From Mucilaginibacter aurantiaciroseus (GTDB lineage: Bacteria > Bacteroidota > Bacteroidia > Sphingobacteriales > Sphingobacteriaceae): a stretch of DNA of 64,000 nt. The position numbers and the translations under genes are program-made. The notes under the pieces were generated by a model that searched no databases, had not been told where the DNA came from, and worked only from the letters and a program-made list of their open reading frames with translations. Of this stretch, positions 18,058 to 26,075 are shown piece after piece; within the stretch, counting starts at the first letter, position 1; every line of letters starts with the position of its first letter. Location: assembly GCF_024055595.1 (NCBI RefSeq), contig NZ_JAMXOF010000002.1:310001-374000 (forward strand). The letters run 5' to 3'.

Positions 18058-18087
18058 GCGATGGGTTTTATACCCATCGCTTTTTTT
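18058..18087 (+). terminator. Rho-independent terminator after the second tldE
   Basis: A 9-bp stem GCGATGGGT / ACCCATCGC with a 5-base loop is followed by seven T. The stem is identical to the core of the hairpin after the first tldE (1977-2013). Confidence 0.88.
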
Positions 18088-18125
18088 GCAAAATAAAACG
18101 TGCTGAAAAATGCTTAAATTTGAAT

Positions 18126-18292
18126 ATGGAAACATTAATTGTACATCCTGAAATTCAAGAACAATTTGATGCATTAAAGGCTCTAATAAAGGCTTTTAAA
18201 ATTTCTTTCGAGGTAAAAAAGACCTTGATGACGAGGAGAAAATAAATGTTGGAAAAGGTTATAAAGTCGATACAAATAATTTGTTAAAGTGA
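18126..18292 (+). pseudogene. Small antitoxin-like or DUF2683-type gene broken at a poly-A run
   Basis: The first frame reads METLIVHPEIQEQFDALKAL and onward to a TAA at 18243-18245. A one-base shift at the run of six A (18215-18220) lets the protein continue as KKDLDDEEKINVGKGYKVD to a TGA at 18290-18292, giving a natural-looking protein of about 55 residues. Small Bacteroidota proteins starting METLIVHPE are common and are often encoded next to toxin genes; no toxin partner is intact here. One missing A explains the break, so either a real mutation or a sequencing error in a homopolymer is possible. Confidence 0.7.
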
Positions 18293-18360
18293 TTTATATT
18301 AAACACCATTGCCAAAATGCAATGGCGTTTTTGTTTCTTTGCAGCCCCAAAACATTTATC

Positions 18361-19025
18361 ATGCAAAACTTCCCGGTCAGTAATTCTACATTATCTACAA
18401 AGTACGTTGATTTTTTTTGCAGGACAAATATGGGTTTAGCGTAATTGCTAATTGCAAAAGGGTGGTGTACACGCCAAAGGTTATATTGTAGGATCCATTT
18501 GAATATATCAAGGAGTTTCTGCCTGTCGACAGCGAGGAAATGCAATGGATGCTATCAACCCAAAATTTTTATTGGACGAATTGGGAAAAGCAGATAAATC
18601 ACAACTAAGAATAGGTGCTACCCACATGGATATTTGGTTCGATAATTTCAACATCACCAAAGAGGGGCAGATCAACTTATTCGATTTTGATTTCTGCGGG
18701 GAATGGCTGGCTGTGTTACGATATTGCTTACTACATTTTACAATTGAATAGTACAGAGAAGGTAGAAGCCGAGCGCACGGAAAAACTGAATAACTTTTTA
18801 ACCGGCTATGAAAGTGTTATTACAATAACTGATGAAGAAAAGCGCTTGCTGCCTTTGTTAGGAGTAAGCATGTATTTCTTTTATCTGGGCATTCAGGCGC
18901 AGCGGTTTGATAATTGGTTAAATGTGTTTTTTAACAAAACTTATTTGAAACGATTTATTAATCTGCTTGTAAAAAAATACTTCGACGAAAACGTTGTTAC
19001 TACAAAAACTGTTAATCCATCATGA
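18361..19025 (+). pseudogene. Decayed aminoglycoside-phosphotransferase-like (APH family) gene
   Basis: An ATG at 18361 begins MQNFPVSNSTLSTKYVDFF, then shifts frame to LQDKYGFSVIANCK and hits a stop. After an apparent internal deletion, a second frame gives HMDIWFDNFNI, matching the catalytic HxDxxxxN loop of APH-type kinases, followed by LFDFDFCG, the metal-binding DFD. The frame then shifts again at about 18690-18715 into NGWLCYDIAYYILQLNS and a helical C-terminus. At least two frameshifts, one stop and loss of most of the ATP-binding lobe make it non-functional. Its last codon overlaps the start of the next gene. Confidence 0.75.
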
Positions 19026-19885
19026 CAAATACAATAAAAATTGGCTGGATAGGCCTTGGCCTAATGGGCAACCCTATGTCGCTGCAATTGGTTAAGGCTG
19101 GGTACCCGGTAACGGTTTACAACCGTAATAAAGCCAAAGAGGCTGAATTGAAGGAGCAGGGCGCAAGCACTGCGTCAACCCCCAAAGAACTTTTGCAACA
19201 TACGGATATGGTGATTATTATGGTGACCGACGATAAGGCTATCCGCGAAATATTTACAGGCGAAGATGGTTTGTTAAAGGCTGATGTTAACGGTAAAGTC
19301 ATCATCAATATGAGCACCGTATCTCCCGCTATCAGTAAAGAAATGGCTGAATTGTGTAAAGCGCAGGGTTTGGATTATTTAGATGCACCGGTATCCGGCA
19401 GTATTAAACAAGCTGAAACCGCGCAATTGGTTATCATGGTTGGCGGGGATGCTGAAGTATTTGAAAAGGTAAAATCAGTTTTAGAAACCATTGGTAAATT
19501 AGCGGTTAACGTTGGTGAAGTTGGCGCGGGTAATGCGGCCAAACTTGCTATCAATACTTTATTGAGCTTTTATACCCAGGGCTTAGCCGAGGCGGTTATC
19601 CTTGCAAAAAACAACGGGATAGAACCCGAAGTTTTATTGAACCTGATAGGGAATGCCGCCATTGCCAATCCATACACAAAAATAAAAGGCGACGCTATTG
19701 TAAACGATAATTTTAAAGCGGCATTCAGCCTTAAAAATATTGTGAAAGATTTGAAACTATCGCGGGATATTGGATTAACCACCCCATTAGGTGAAGCGGC
19801 ATTAAAAACATTTGAAGCGGCCAGCAAAAACTTTGGCGACGAAGATCTTATCTCCATATATAAATATCTGGATAGCGCTAAGTAA
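19022..19885 (+). CDS. NAD(P)-dependent beta-hydroxyacid dehydrogenase family protein
   Basis: This 287-residue protein has a Rossmann dinucleotide motif IGWIGLGLMGNPMS at residues 7-20, the substrate-binding signature DAPVSGSIKQAE at about 121-132, and a catalytic Lys at position 174 in GNAAKLAINTLL. These features identify the 3-hydroxyisobutyrate dehydrogenase / tartronate semialdehyde reductase / glyoxylate reductase family, which interconverts beta-hydroxyacids and aldehydes or ketoacids. DAPVSGS replaces the usual DAPVSGG, so the exact substrate cannot be stated. It meets the next gene tail-to-tail with no gap. Confidence 0.88.
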   Translation: MTNTIKIGWIGLGLMGNPMSLQLVKAGYPVTVYNRNKAKEAELKEQGASTASTPKELLQHTDMVIIMVTDDKAIREIFTGEDGLLKADVNGKVIINMSTVSPAISKEMAELCKAQGLDYLDAPVSGSIKQAETAQLVIMVGGDAEVFEKVKSVLETIGKLAVNVGEVGAGNAAKLAINTLLSFYTQGLAEAVILAKNNGIEPEVLLNLIGNAAIANPYTKIKGDAIVNDNFKAAFSLKNIVKDLKLSRDIGLTTPLGEAALKTFEAASKNFGDEDLISIYKYLDSAK

Positions 19886-20707
19886 CTATTCCCGCTTCTT
19901 TTTTAAGCTGTAGGCAGGTTTGTTAGACTGAATCTTATCGGCATTATCATAAAGGCTTAATGTGCGTTTATTAATGATGAATGAATATGCCTTTTGATCT
20001 TTAGCGTTCAAGTTAAAAATGATCTCGTCGTGGCTGTGTCGTGGGTCGGCAATATGGTCGTTTTGTACGAAGTAGGTCGTAAGCCCCGGTAAACCGGTTA
20101 CTTTTCCGTTGTCGTTAAATTTGGCAATTATTTTTTTGCCTGCAGTGTTCGTGCCTTCGTAATTGCCGGATAGGATGGCCTGGTTGATCATCAGGTTCAT
20201 GCCTTCGGCTAAGCCACCTGCAGGTTTGCTTTGCATCGCTTTGATATATTGAGCGGTATTAGTTTCTTTGGTTTGGTTGTTATAACTGTAGATAATTAGC
20301 GTGGTATCACCATTTTTTACCTTATAGCTTAACTCATCGTCGCCAAGTTCGATAGTAGTAGTATTTTTACCTGCCTGAAATCTTAATCTTGTGTTAATGC
20401 CTTCATGATTGTTTATTACAACGGGTACTATAATGCTATCACCCTTTAGCTGAGCCGTATCAATATACATTACTGTGATGCCCGTACCTTTTTCAACAGC
20501 CTCCAGCGGCGATTTGCTTTTCTTTACTTTTTTAACGTAATCCTTTTTTACCCATACACCGTTTATCAACGGTTTAAACTGGTGCAATAGGTCCTGCGAT
20601 TGGTCCAACCGGCCAGCCACGGTTGTGTCCTGATCGGTATCACCTGTTTTGCTTTTGCACGATAGGAAAATACTGAGTATAAGCGGGAGATAAAAGATCC
20701 TTTTCAT
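19886..20707 (-). CDS. Secreted lipoprotein of unknown function
   Basis: This 273-residue protein has a short basic N-terminus, a hydrophobic stretch and a lipobox-like LSIFLSC ending at about Cys17, so it should be a lipoprotein. The mature part has no recognised domain: an Asp/Thr-rich start, then a segment with many beta-type strands and Lys-rich loops. I do not recognise a family. It is convergent with the dehydrogenase gene, sharing adjacent stop codons, and no terminator is visible between them. Confidence 0.75.
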   Translation of the reverse strand: MKRIFYLPLILSIFLSCKSKTGDTDQDTTVAGRLDQSQDLLHQFKPLINGVWVKKDYVKKVKKSKSPLEAVEKGTGITVMYIDTAQLKGDSIIVPVVINNHEGINTRLRFQAGKNTTTIELGDDELSYKVKNGDTTLIIYSYNNQTKETNTAQYIKAMQSKPAGGLAEGMNLMINQAILSGNYEGTNTAGKKIIAKFNDNGKVTGLPGLTTYFVQNDHIADPRHSHDEIIFNLNAKDQKAYSFIINKRTLSLYDNADKIQSNKPAYSLKKKRE

Positions 20708-20787
20708 GTAGACGTGTTAATAAACCCAAGATAAGGAATTATAGGCCTATTGTTGTCTAAATGACACAATAAGATTCTTATTAATTA

Positions 20788-20939
20788 TTAAAAATATTTG
20801 TCTTTAATCTTTTCGGCAGGTATATAGCTTATTTCGTTATTGATTTCTTCATCAAGCATTTTATCAATCATAGCTTTATAATTATCAGTTAAACATGATG
20901 CTAAATGGGTTTGATTTTCAATGTATTTTTTTTATCCAT
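20788..20939 (-). pseudogene. Small acidic protein gene broken at a poly-A run
   Basis: On the minus strand an ATG at 20939 starts MDKK, then a run of eight A disrupts the frame. With nine A the protein would continue KYIENQTHLASCLTDNYKAM and end IPAEKIKDKYF with a TAA at 20788-20790, about 50 residues. The continuous acidic, helix-like composition on the far side of the shift suggests a real former gene. As at 18126, a single base missing from a homopolymer is enough to explain it, so sequencing error must be considered. The function is unknown. Confidence 0.5.
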
Positions 20940-21009
20940 GAATTAAATTTTTAAAAATAACTTTACAACCTGCCAACATAAACAAATTTCAACCTTCAAA
21001 CTTCTTTCG

Positions 21010-21017
21010 TATTTTTG
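21010..21017 (+). promoter_or_regulatory. Candidate -7 element for ispG
   Basis: TATTTTTG fits the Bacteroidota TAnnTTTG consensus and lies 24 bases before the ispG ATG, giving a leader of about 17 bases. No clear -33 TTTG is seen, so confidence is modest. Confidence 0.35.
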
Positions 21018-21040
21018 CGTCTCATTAATTCTATCCCTGC

Positions 21041-23134
21041 ATGAATGCTGATGCTGTGAAAATGCTGCAAGGCCGTTATTGTAACTCATTAACAAATTAT
21101 TCCCGTTTTGTAACCCGCGAGGTTGCTATTGGCGATGTGCCAATGGGCGGCAATAATCCTATCCGCATACAAAGCATGACCACTACCGATACCATGGACA
21201 CCATGGGTACGGTTGAGCAAACCATCCGCATGGTTGATGCCGGCTGCGAGTACGTGCGGATCACCGCGCCCAGCATTAAGGAAGCAAATAACCTTGCCGA
21301 GATAAAAAAACAACTGCGCCTGCGCGGTTACCATGTGCCGCTGGTCGCCGATATCCACTTTACCCCAAACGCTGCCGAGGTAGCCGCACGTATTGTTGAA
21401 AAAGTACGCGTGAACCCCGGCAACTATGCCGATAAAAAGAAATTTGATACTTTAGATTATACCGACCTTGAATATAAAGGCGAACTGGAACGCATCTTTC
21501 AAAAGTTTACGCCATTAGTAAATATTTGTAAAGAATATGGTACCGCCATGCGGATTGGTACCAACCACGGTTCGCTGAGCGACCGTATCATGAGCCGCTA
21601 CGGCGATACTCCGCAGGGGATGGTGGAGAGCGCTATGGAGTTCATCCGCATGTGCGAAACATTGGGTTACTATAGCCTGGTGGTAAGTATGAAAAGCAGT
21701 AACCCGCAGGTAATGGTACAAGCCTACCGCTTGTTGGTACAAACCATGGTGGCCGAAGGCATGAATTACCCGCTGCACCTTGGCGTTACAGAAGCCGGCG
21801 ACGGCGAGGACGGACGTATAAAATCTGCCGTAGGTATCGGTACCTTATTGGAAGACGGCCTTGGTGATACTGTCCGAGTATCCCTAACCGAGGAACCGGA
21901 GGCCGAAGCGCCGGTAGCAATTGCTCTGGTGAAGAGATATAGTGAGCGAAGCCTCACCCCAAACCCCTCACCGGGGGAAATGGACTTAAAAAAAGTCTCT
22001 CCGCTAAACAGGGGAGGAGATCCGATAGTTATCGGGTTAGAGGGGCCTCATTCACCCTACGAATACAAAAAACGAGAAACTTACGAAGCCAACGCTTTTA
22101 TAGGCGGGCATATGGTACCAAGGGTAGTGGTAGATCTATCTGCCGCTAAACTGAAAGACCCAGCGGTGATGAATGATGCAGGTTACCTGTATTCGGCACT
22201 GCTTGATAAATATAACATGGCCGAGCAATCGGTAGATTTTGTTTACCTGGGCGATAGCCTGCCGTCGTTTACCCTGCCGGGCAACTTAAAGCAATTATAC
22301 AATTATACAACCTGGCAAAAGCTTTCTAACAAAACGCTTTGCCACCCCGTTTTTACCTTAGATGAATATGTAAGTGAAAACACCGACCGTACATCCGCTC
22401 TGAACCTCGTCTGCATTAAAAATGCCGATTTGGATGCAGAGGCTTTCGGGTTGATCCCGCTTGATAAATCGCTGATTTTTGTATTGGAAACAAACGAGGA
22501 CCACGGCATGGCCGACCAGCGCGCTTTTTTCCTGAAGCTACAGGATTTGGAGCTGGATGTGCCGGTGATCATCAAACGTAGTTACGGCAGCCCCACCCAA
22601 CCCTCCCCGGAAGGTAGGGCTTTAGAAAAAAAAGAAGTCGCCCCTGCCGGGAGAGATTTAGAGGGGATTGCTACCATGCTGTTACAACTCTACGCTGGTA
22701 CCGATCTGGGGGCTTTATTAGTTGATGGTTATGGCGACGGCATCTGGATTGATGCGCCGCAGGTGCCAATAAATATTATCACCTCTACCGCTTTTGGGAT
22801 ATTGCAGGCAACGCGCTCGCGCATCTCCAAAACAGAATATATCTCCTGCCCAAGCTGCGGCCGTACACTGTTTGACCTGATGGTGACCACCCAGATGATC
22901 CGCAGCAGGACAAGTCACTTGAAAGGATTGAAAATTGGTATTATGGGCTGTATCGTAAACGGCCCCGGCGAAATGGCCGATGCTGATTATGGTTACGTAG
23001 GCTCGGGTACGGATAAGGTAACCCTATATCGTGGTCAGCAAGCTGTAAAGAAGAATATCAGTTCTGCCAATGCGCTCGATGAACTCATCGTCATCATCAA
23101 AGGCGATGGTAATTGGATTGAGCCTGCAGAGTAG
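21041..23134 (+). CDS. ispG: 4-hydroxy-3-methylbut-2-enyl diphosphate synthase (IspG/GcpE), long form
   Basis: IspG converts 2-C-methyl-D-erythritol 2,4-cyclodiphosphate to HMBPP in the MEP isoprenoid pathway, using a [4Fe-4S] cluster. The N-terminal TIM-barrel part (TREVAIGDVPMGGNNPIRIQ) and the cluster ligands C603, C606 (CPSCGR) and C637 (CIVNGPGEMADADYGYVG) are intact. At 697 residues it is the long form found in Bacteroidota, Chlamydia and plants, which has an extra middle domain. It is lengthened further by two in-frame repeat-derived segments, residues 304-337 and 517-542, both within or beside that middle domain and away from the ligands. The enzyme is probably functional. Confidence 0.95.
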   Translation: MNADAVKMLQGRYCNSLTNYSRFVTREVAIGDVPMGGNNPIRIQSMTTTDTMDTMGTVEQTIRMVDAGCEYVRITAPSIKEANNLAEIKKQLRLRGYHVPLVADIHFTPNAAEVAARIVEKVRVNPGNYADKKKFDTLDYTDLEYKGELERIFQKFTPLVNICKEYGTAMRIGTNHGSLSDRIMSRYGDTPQGMVESAMEFIRMCETLGYYSLVVSMKSSNPQVMVQAYRLLVQTMVAEGMNYPLHLGVTEAGDGEDGRIKSAVGIGTLLEDGLGDTVRVSLTEEPEAEAPVAIALVKRYSERSLTPNPSPGEMDLKKVSPLNRGGDPIVIGLEGPHSPYEYKKRETYEANAFIGGHMVPRVVVDLSAAKLKDPAVMNDAGYLYSALLDKYNMAEQSVDFVYLGDSLPSFTLPGNLKQLYNYTTWQKLSNKTLCHPVFTLDEYVSENTDRTSALNLVCIKNADLDAEAFGLIPLDKSLIFVLETNEDHGMADQRAFFLKLQDLELDVPVIIKRSYGSPTQPSPEGRALEKKEVAPAGRDLEGIATMLLQLYAGTDLGALLVDGYGDGIWIDAPQVPINIITSTAFGILQATRSRISKTEYISCPSCGRTLFDLMVTTQMIRSRTSHLKGLKIGIMGCIVNGPGEMADADYGYVGSGTDKVTLYRGQQAVKKNISSANALDELIVIIKGDGNWIEPAE
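21951..22050 (+). repeat. Palindromic repeat inserted in frame in ispG (copy A)
   Basis: The segment begins GCCTCACCCC, identical to the left arm of the intergenic element at 7563, and ends with GGGTTAGAGGGGCCTC. It encodes the proline/glycine-rich stretch RSLTPNPSPGEMDLKKV and SPLNRGGD. The reading frame is kept on both sides. Confidence 0.8.
22590..22665 (+). repeat. Palindromic repeat inserted in frame in ispG (copy B)
   Basis: The segment carries GCCCCACCCAACCCTCCCCG on the left and GGGAGAGATTTAGAGGGG on the right, the same family as copy A. It encodes SPTQPSPEGRALEKKEV and AGRDLEG and also keeps the frame. Confidence 0.75.
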
Positions 23135-23197
23135 ATTATTACCTTCGCCTTTACCCCTTGCTTTGGCCTCAAATTCCTGCCAACCTGTCACCGAAAA

Positions 23198-23232
23198 GTA
23201 AGTTAGACTGACGGTTTGTAAGTTAACTGACA
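23198..23232 (+). promoter_or_regulatory. Two direct repeats GTAAGTTA(G)ACTGAC upstream of dnaK
   Basis: GTAAGTTAGACTGAC at 23198-23212 recurs as GTAAGTTAACTGACA at 23218-23232. The 20-base spacing equals two helical turns, as expected for tandem activator sites on one DNA face. Confidence 0.5.
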
Positions 23233-23263
23233 CGGCTGCTTTATTTTTTCTGCCAAATACATA

Positions 23264-23280
23264 TTGGCACAGGCATTGAT
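23264..23280 (+). promoter_or_regulatory. Sigma-54-like -24/-12 promoter upstream of dnaK
   Basis: TTGGCAC at 23264-23270 and TTGAT at 23276-23280 resemble the TGGCAC-N5-TTGC sigma-54 consensus, except that the -12 GC is GA. The first half is also one arm of an inverted repeat TGCCAA-N7-TTGGCA. The predicted leader is about 34 bases. Confidence 0.4.
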
Positions 23281-23324
23281 AAATAGGTGTAGAAGCATTT
23301 ATTATCAAGAAAAAAAATCATAAT

Positions 23325-25232
23325 ATGTCTAAAATAATTGGAATTGACTTAGGAACAACAAACTCCTGCGTATCAGTAATGGAAGGTAACGAACCTGTAG
23401 TTATTGCTAACAGCGAGGGAAAACGTACTACGCCTTCTGTTGTAGCTTTTGTTAACGACGGTGAGCGTAAAGTGGGCGACCCGGCAAAGCGCCAGGCCAT
23501 TACAAACCCAACAAAAACTATTTATTCTATCAAGCGCTTTATGGGTAACAACTTCAACGAAGTTACCACCGAAGTTGGCCGTGTACCTTACAAAGTAGTT
23601 AAAGGCGACAACAACACCCCGCGTGTTGAAATTGGCGACCGTAAATATACACCTCAGGAGATCTCTGCTATCATTCTTCAAAAAATGAAGAAAACTGCCG
23701 AAGATTTCTTAGGGCATGAAGTTACCGAAGCGGTTATTACCGTTCCTGCATACTTTAACGATGCACAACGCCAGGCAACTAAAGAAGCCGGTGAAATTGC
23801 AGGTTTAAAAGTTCGCCGTATCATTAACGAGCCCACTGCTGCTGCCCTTGCCTACGGTTTGGACAAAGCACACAAGGACATGAAGATAGCGGTATTTGAC
23901 TGTGGTGGTGGTACGCATGACGTATCTGTACTGGAGTTAGGTGATGGCGTGTTCGAAGTAAAATCTACCGATGGTGATACTCACTTAGGTGGTGACGATT
24001 TTGACCAGGTTATTATCGACTGGATGGCTGACGAATTTAAAAGCGACGAAGGTGTTGACTTGCGTAAAGACCCAATGGCTTTGCAACGTTTAAAAGAATC
24101 TGCAGAGAAAGCTAAAATAGAATTATCAAGCTCTACTCAAACAGAGATCAACCTGCCATACATTACTGCTGGTGCCGAAGGCCCTAAGCACTTGGTTAAA
24201 ACTTTAAGCCGTGCTAAATTTGAGCAATTGGCTGATAGCCTGATCAAACGTACTATTGAGCCTTGCCGTACTGCTTTGAAAAACGCAGGTTACAGCACTT
24301 CAGATATTGACGAAGTTATCCTGGTAGGTGGCTCAACTCGTATCCCGGCTATACAGGATGCAGTACAAAAATTCTTTGGTAAAGCGCCGTCAAAAGGTGT
24401 TAACCCTGATGAAGTTGTTGCCATTGGTGCAGCTATACAGGGTGGTGTTTTAACCGGCGAGGTTAAAGATGTATTGTTGTTAGATGTTACCCCGTTATCA
24501 TTAGGTATCGAAACTATGGGTGGTGTAATGACAAAATTGATCGAGTCGAACACTACCATCCCAACTAAAAAATCGGAAACATTCTCTACAGCGTCTGATA
24601 GCCAGCCATCTGTTGAGATCCACATATTACAGGGCGAGCGCCCAATGGCAGCGGGTAACCGTACTATAGGCCGTTTCCACTTGGATGGTATACCTCCTGC
24701 ACCTCGTGGTGTGCCTCAGGTTGAAGTAACATTCGACATTGATGCAAACGGTATACTACATGTATCTGCAAAAGATAAAGCAACCGGTAAAGAGCAAAAG
24801 ATCCGTATCGAAGCATCATCTGGTTTAACCGATGCCGAGATCAAAAGGATGAAAGACGAAGCTGAAGCTAACGCTGAATCAGATCAAAAAGCAAAAGAAG
24901 AAGTTGAAAAACTGAACTCTGCTGATGCCCTGATCTTTTCTACCGAGAAACAATTGAAAGAGTATGGTGATAAGATCCCTGCCGATAAAAAAGGCGCTAT
25001 CGAAGCCGGCTTAGAAAAATTGAAAACAGCTTACTCCGCTAAAGACCTTGCTGCTATTGAGCCTGCACAGGAAGAGTTAAATGCTGCATGGACTGCTGCA
25101 TCTGAAGATATGTACAAAGCATCTGCCGAAGGCGGACAACAGCCGGGTGCTGACGCAGGTCAGCCTGCGGGTGGCAAACCGGAAGGTAATGCTGACAACG
25201 TAACAGATGTTGACTTCGAAGAAGTAAAATAA
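23325..25232 (+). CDS. dnaK: Molecular chaperone DnaK (Hsp70)
   Basis: This 635-residue protein is a full-length Hsp70. The nucleotide-binding domain starts [18 protein letters not shown] and contains [14 protein letters not shown] and [11 protein letters not shown]. The substrate-binding domain has [17 protein letters not shown], and the helical lid ends in a Gly/Ala-rich tail and DVDFEEVK. DnaK binds unfolded proteins in the cytoplasm and cycles with DnaJ and GrpE, neither of which is in the window. It appears to be a single-gene unit with its own promoter region and a strong terminator. Codon use looks adapted for high expression. The identification is secure. Confidence 0.98.
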   Translation: MSKIIGIDLGTTNSCVSVMEGNEPVVIANSEGKRTTPSVVAFVNDGERKVGDPAKRQAITNPTKTIYSIKRFMGNNFNEVTTEVGRVPYKVVKGDNNTPRVEIGDRKYTPQEISAIILQKMKKTAEDFLGHEVTEAVITVPAYFNDAQRQATKEAGEIAGLKVRRIINEPTAAALAYGLDKAHKDMKIAVFDCGGGTHDVSVLELGDGVFEVKSTDGDTHLGGDDFDQVIIDWMADEFKSDEGVDLRKDPMALQRLKESAEKAKIELSSSTQTEINLPYITAGAEGPKHLVKTLSRAKFEQLADSLIKRTIEPCRTALKNAGYSTSDIDEVILVGGSTRIPAIQDAVQKFFGKAPSKGVNPDEVVAIGAAIQGGVLTGEVKDVLLLDVTPLSLGIETMGGVMTKLIESNTTIPTKKSETFSTASDSQPSVEIHILQGERPMAAGNRTIGRFHLDGIPPAPRGVPQVEVTFDIDANGILHVSAKDKATGKEQKIRIEASSGLTDAEIKRMKDEAEANAESDQKAKEEVEKLNSADALIFSTEKQLKEYGDKIPADKKGAIEAGLEKLKTAYSAKDLAAIEPAQEELNAAWTAASEDMYKASAEGGQQPGADAGQPAGGKPEGNADNVTDVDFEEVK

Positions 25233-25251
25233 TCAGCCCGATATACAAATG

Positions 25252-25280
25252 AAAAGGCCTCGAATTTCGGGGCCTTTTTT
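25252..25280 (+). terminator. Rho-independent terminator of dnaK
   Basis: The arms AAAAGGCC and GGCCTTTT, extended by CGA/TCG around a three-base loop, are followed by a T-run. It lies 20 bases after the dnaK stop. Confidence 0.88.
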
Positions 25281-25292
25281 GTTGGTGTAGAT

Positions 25293-25359
25293 TGTCAGTC
25301 TGAGCTTGTCGAAGACTTATCCGCCCTGTATAGTTTACTAATGGTTCGACAAGCTAATC
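25293..25359. repeat. Dispersed imperfect palindrome, copy 2 (GAGCTTGTCGAA / TTCGACAAGCT)
   Basis: The arms GAGCTTGTCGAA (25302-25313) and TTCGACAAGCT (25345-25355) are inverted repeats with a spacer of about 31 bases. The same element occurs at 1896-1957. It lies just after the dnaK terminator. Confidence 0.7.
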
Positions 25360-25429
25360 ATGAACATAATTGAAATATGAAGGCCATCAGTTAGTTAGCA
25401 GATGGCTTTTCTATATAAAGTCTTTTATC

Positions 25430-25789
25430 TTAAGATATTAAATTATTCACCTTATCAACCAACTCAGTTAAATCGAATGGTTTGTTAATGATTGCGTCGC
25501 AACCATAGGCGTAAAGGTCGGCCTCGTGGTTAATATATGCCGAGAATATAATAACAGGTACATTCCCAAATTTTGGATGTGCTTTAATACTACGGCAAAG
25601 TTCGCCGCCGTTTTGGCCCGCTACGCGATAATCAAGAATAACCAGGTCGGGTTTAAATTCTTCAACGAAGGGCATTACATTTTCGCTCGCCCCGGTGCTT
25701 TTTACATCGAAGTTTTCGTACGTAAGCGTTTCATGAACAATGTCCAGAATATCCTGATTGTCGTCCAATACTAAAATGCGCTTCACCAT
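25430..25789 (-). CDS. Single-domain response regulator
   Basis: This 119-residue protein is a bare receiver domain. The acidic pocket is D9/D10 in ILVLDDNQD, the phosphoacceptor is D53 in LVILDYRVAG, a Ser (S83) holds the Thr/Ser switch position, and K103 lies in INKPFDL. There is no output domain, so it would act by protein contact or pass phosphate on, like CheY or Spo0F. A TTG six bases upstream also opens the frame, but the ATG at 25789 is preferred. No kinase gene is adjacent; the nearest is the hybrid kinase at 30251. The partner is unknown. Confidence 0.9.
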   Translation of the reverse strand: MVKRILVLDDNQDILDIVHETLTYENFDVKSTGASENVMPFVEEFKPDLVILDYRVAGQNGGELCRSIKAHPKFGNVPVIIFSAYINHEADLYAYGCDAIINKPFDLTELVDKVNNLIS

Positions 25790-26035
25790 AACCAATGAGT
25801 AACTAAATTAAAAAGTAAGTAAAGATATTAAAGTAAAATGAAAAAATTATGAAAGCAGTATCTTGGTACGGAAACGTAGCTTAATAATATCTGGTAATTA
25901 ATCAGCTATCAAATAAATGTAAGATATTTATTTATATTAAAAAAAAATATTATAGCTAGAGTTTTAAAAATAAATTATTTTATAAAATAAGATAATGAGT
26001 TGCTTGCCATGTGAATGTAGGAAAAATACAGGCAC

Positions 26036-26067
26036 AAAAAAGCCCCCGTTGATAAAACGGGGGCTTT
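26036..26067 (-). terminator. Rho-independent terminator after the glycine-zipper gene
   Basis: A 12-bp stem AAAGCCCCCGTT / AACGGGGGCTTT with a five-base loop is followed on the minus strand by a short U-run. It lies 9 bases past the stop at 26076. Confidence 0.85.
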
Positions 26068-26075
26068 GAATATGA

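Larger units (their letters stand above)
20708..21040. other. 333-base AT-rich gap holding a frameshifted small gene and the ispG promoter
   Basis: Between the lipoprotein gene and ispG there is no intact gene. The region holds a frameshifted small ORF on the minus strand (20788-20939) and a candidate -7 promoter element for ispG at 21010-21017. Nothing else is evident. Confidence 0.6.

Noticed and set aside
18545..18751. 68-residue ORF as an independent small gene
   Set aside because: It carries the APH catalytic loop and continues in another frame, so it is a fragment of the pseudogene at 18361-19025.
23135..23324. CIRCE element upstream of dnaK
   Set aside because: No TTAGCACTC-N9-GAGTGCTAA is present; the repeats seen there have another sequence.
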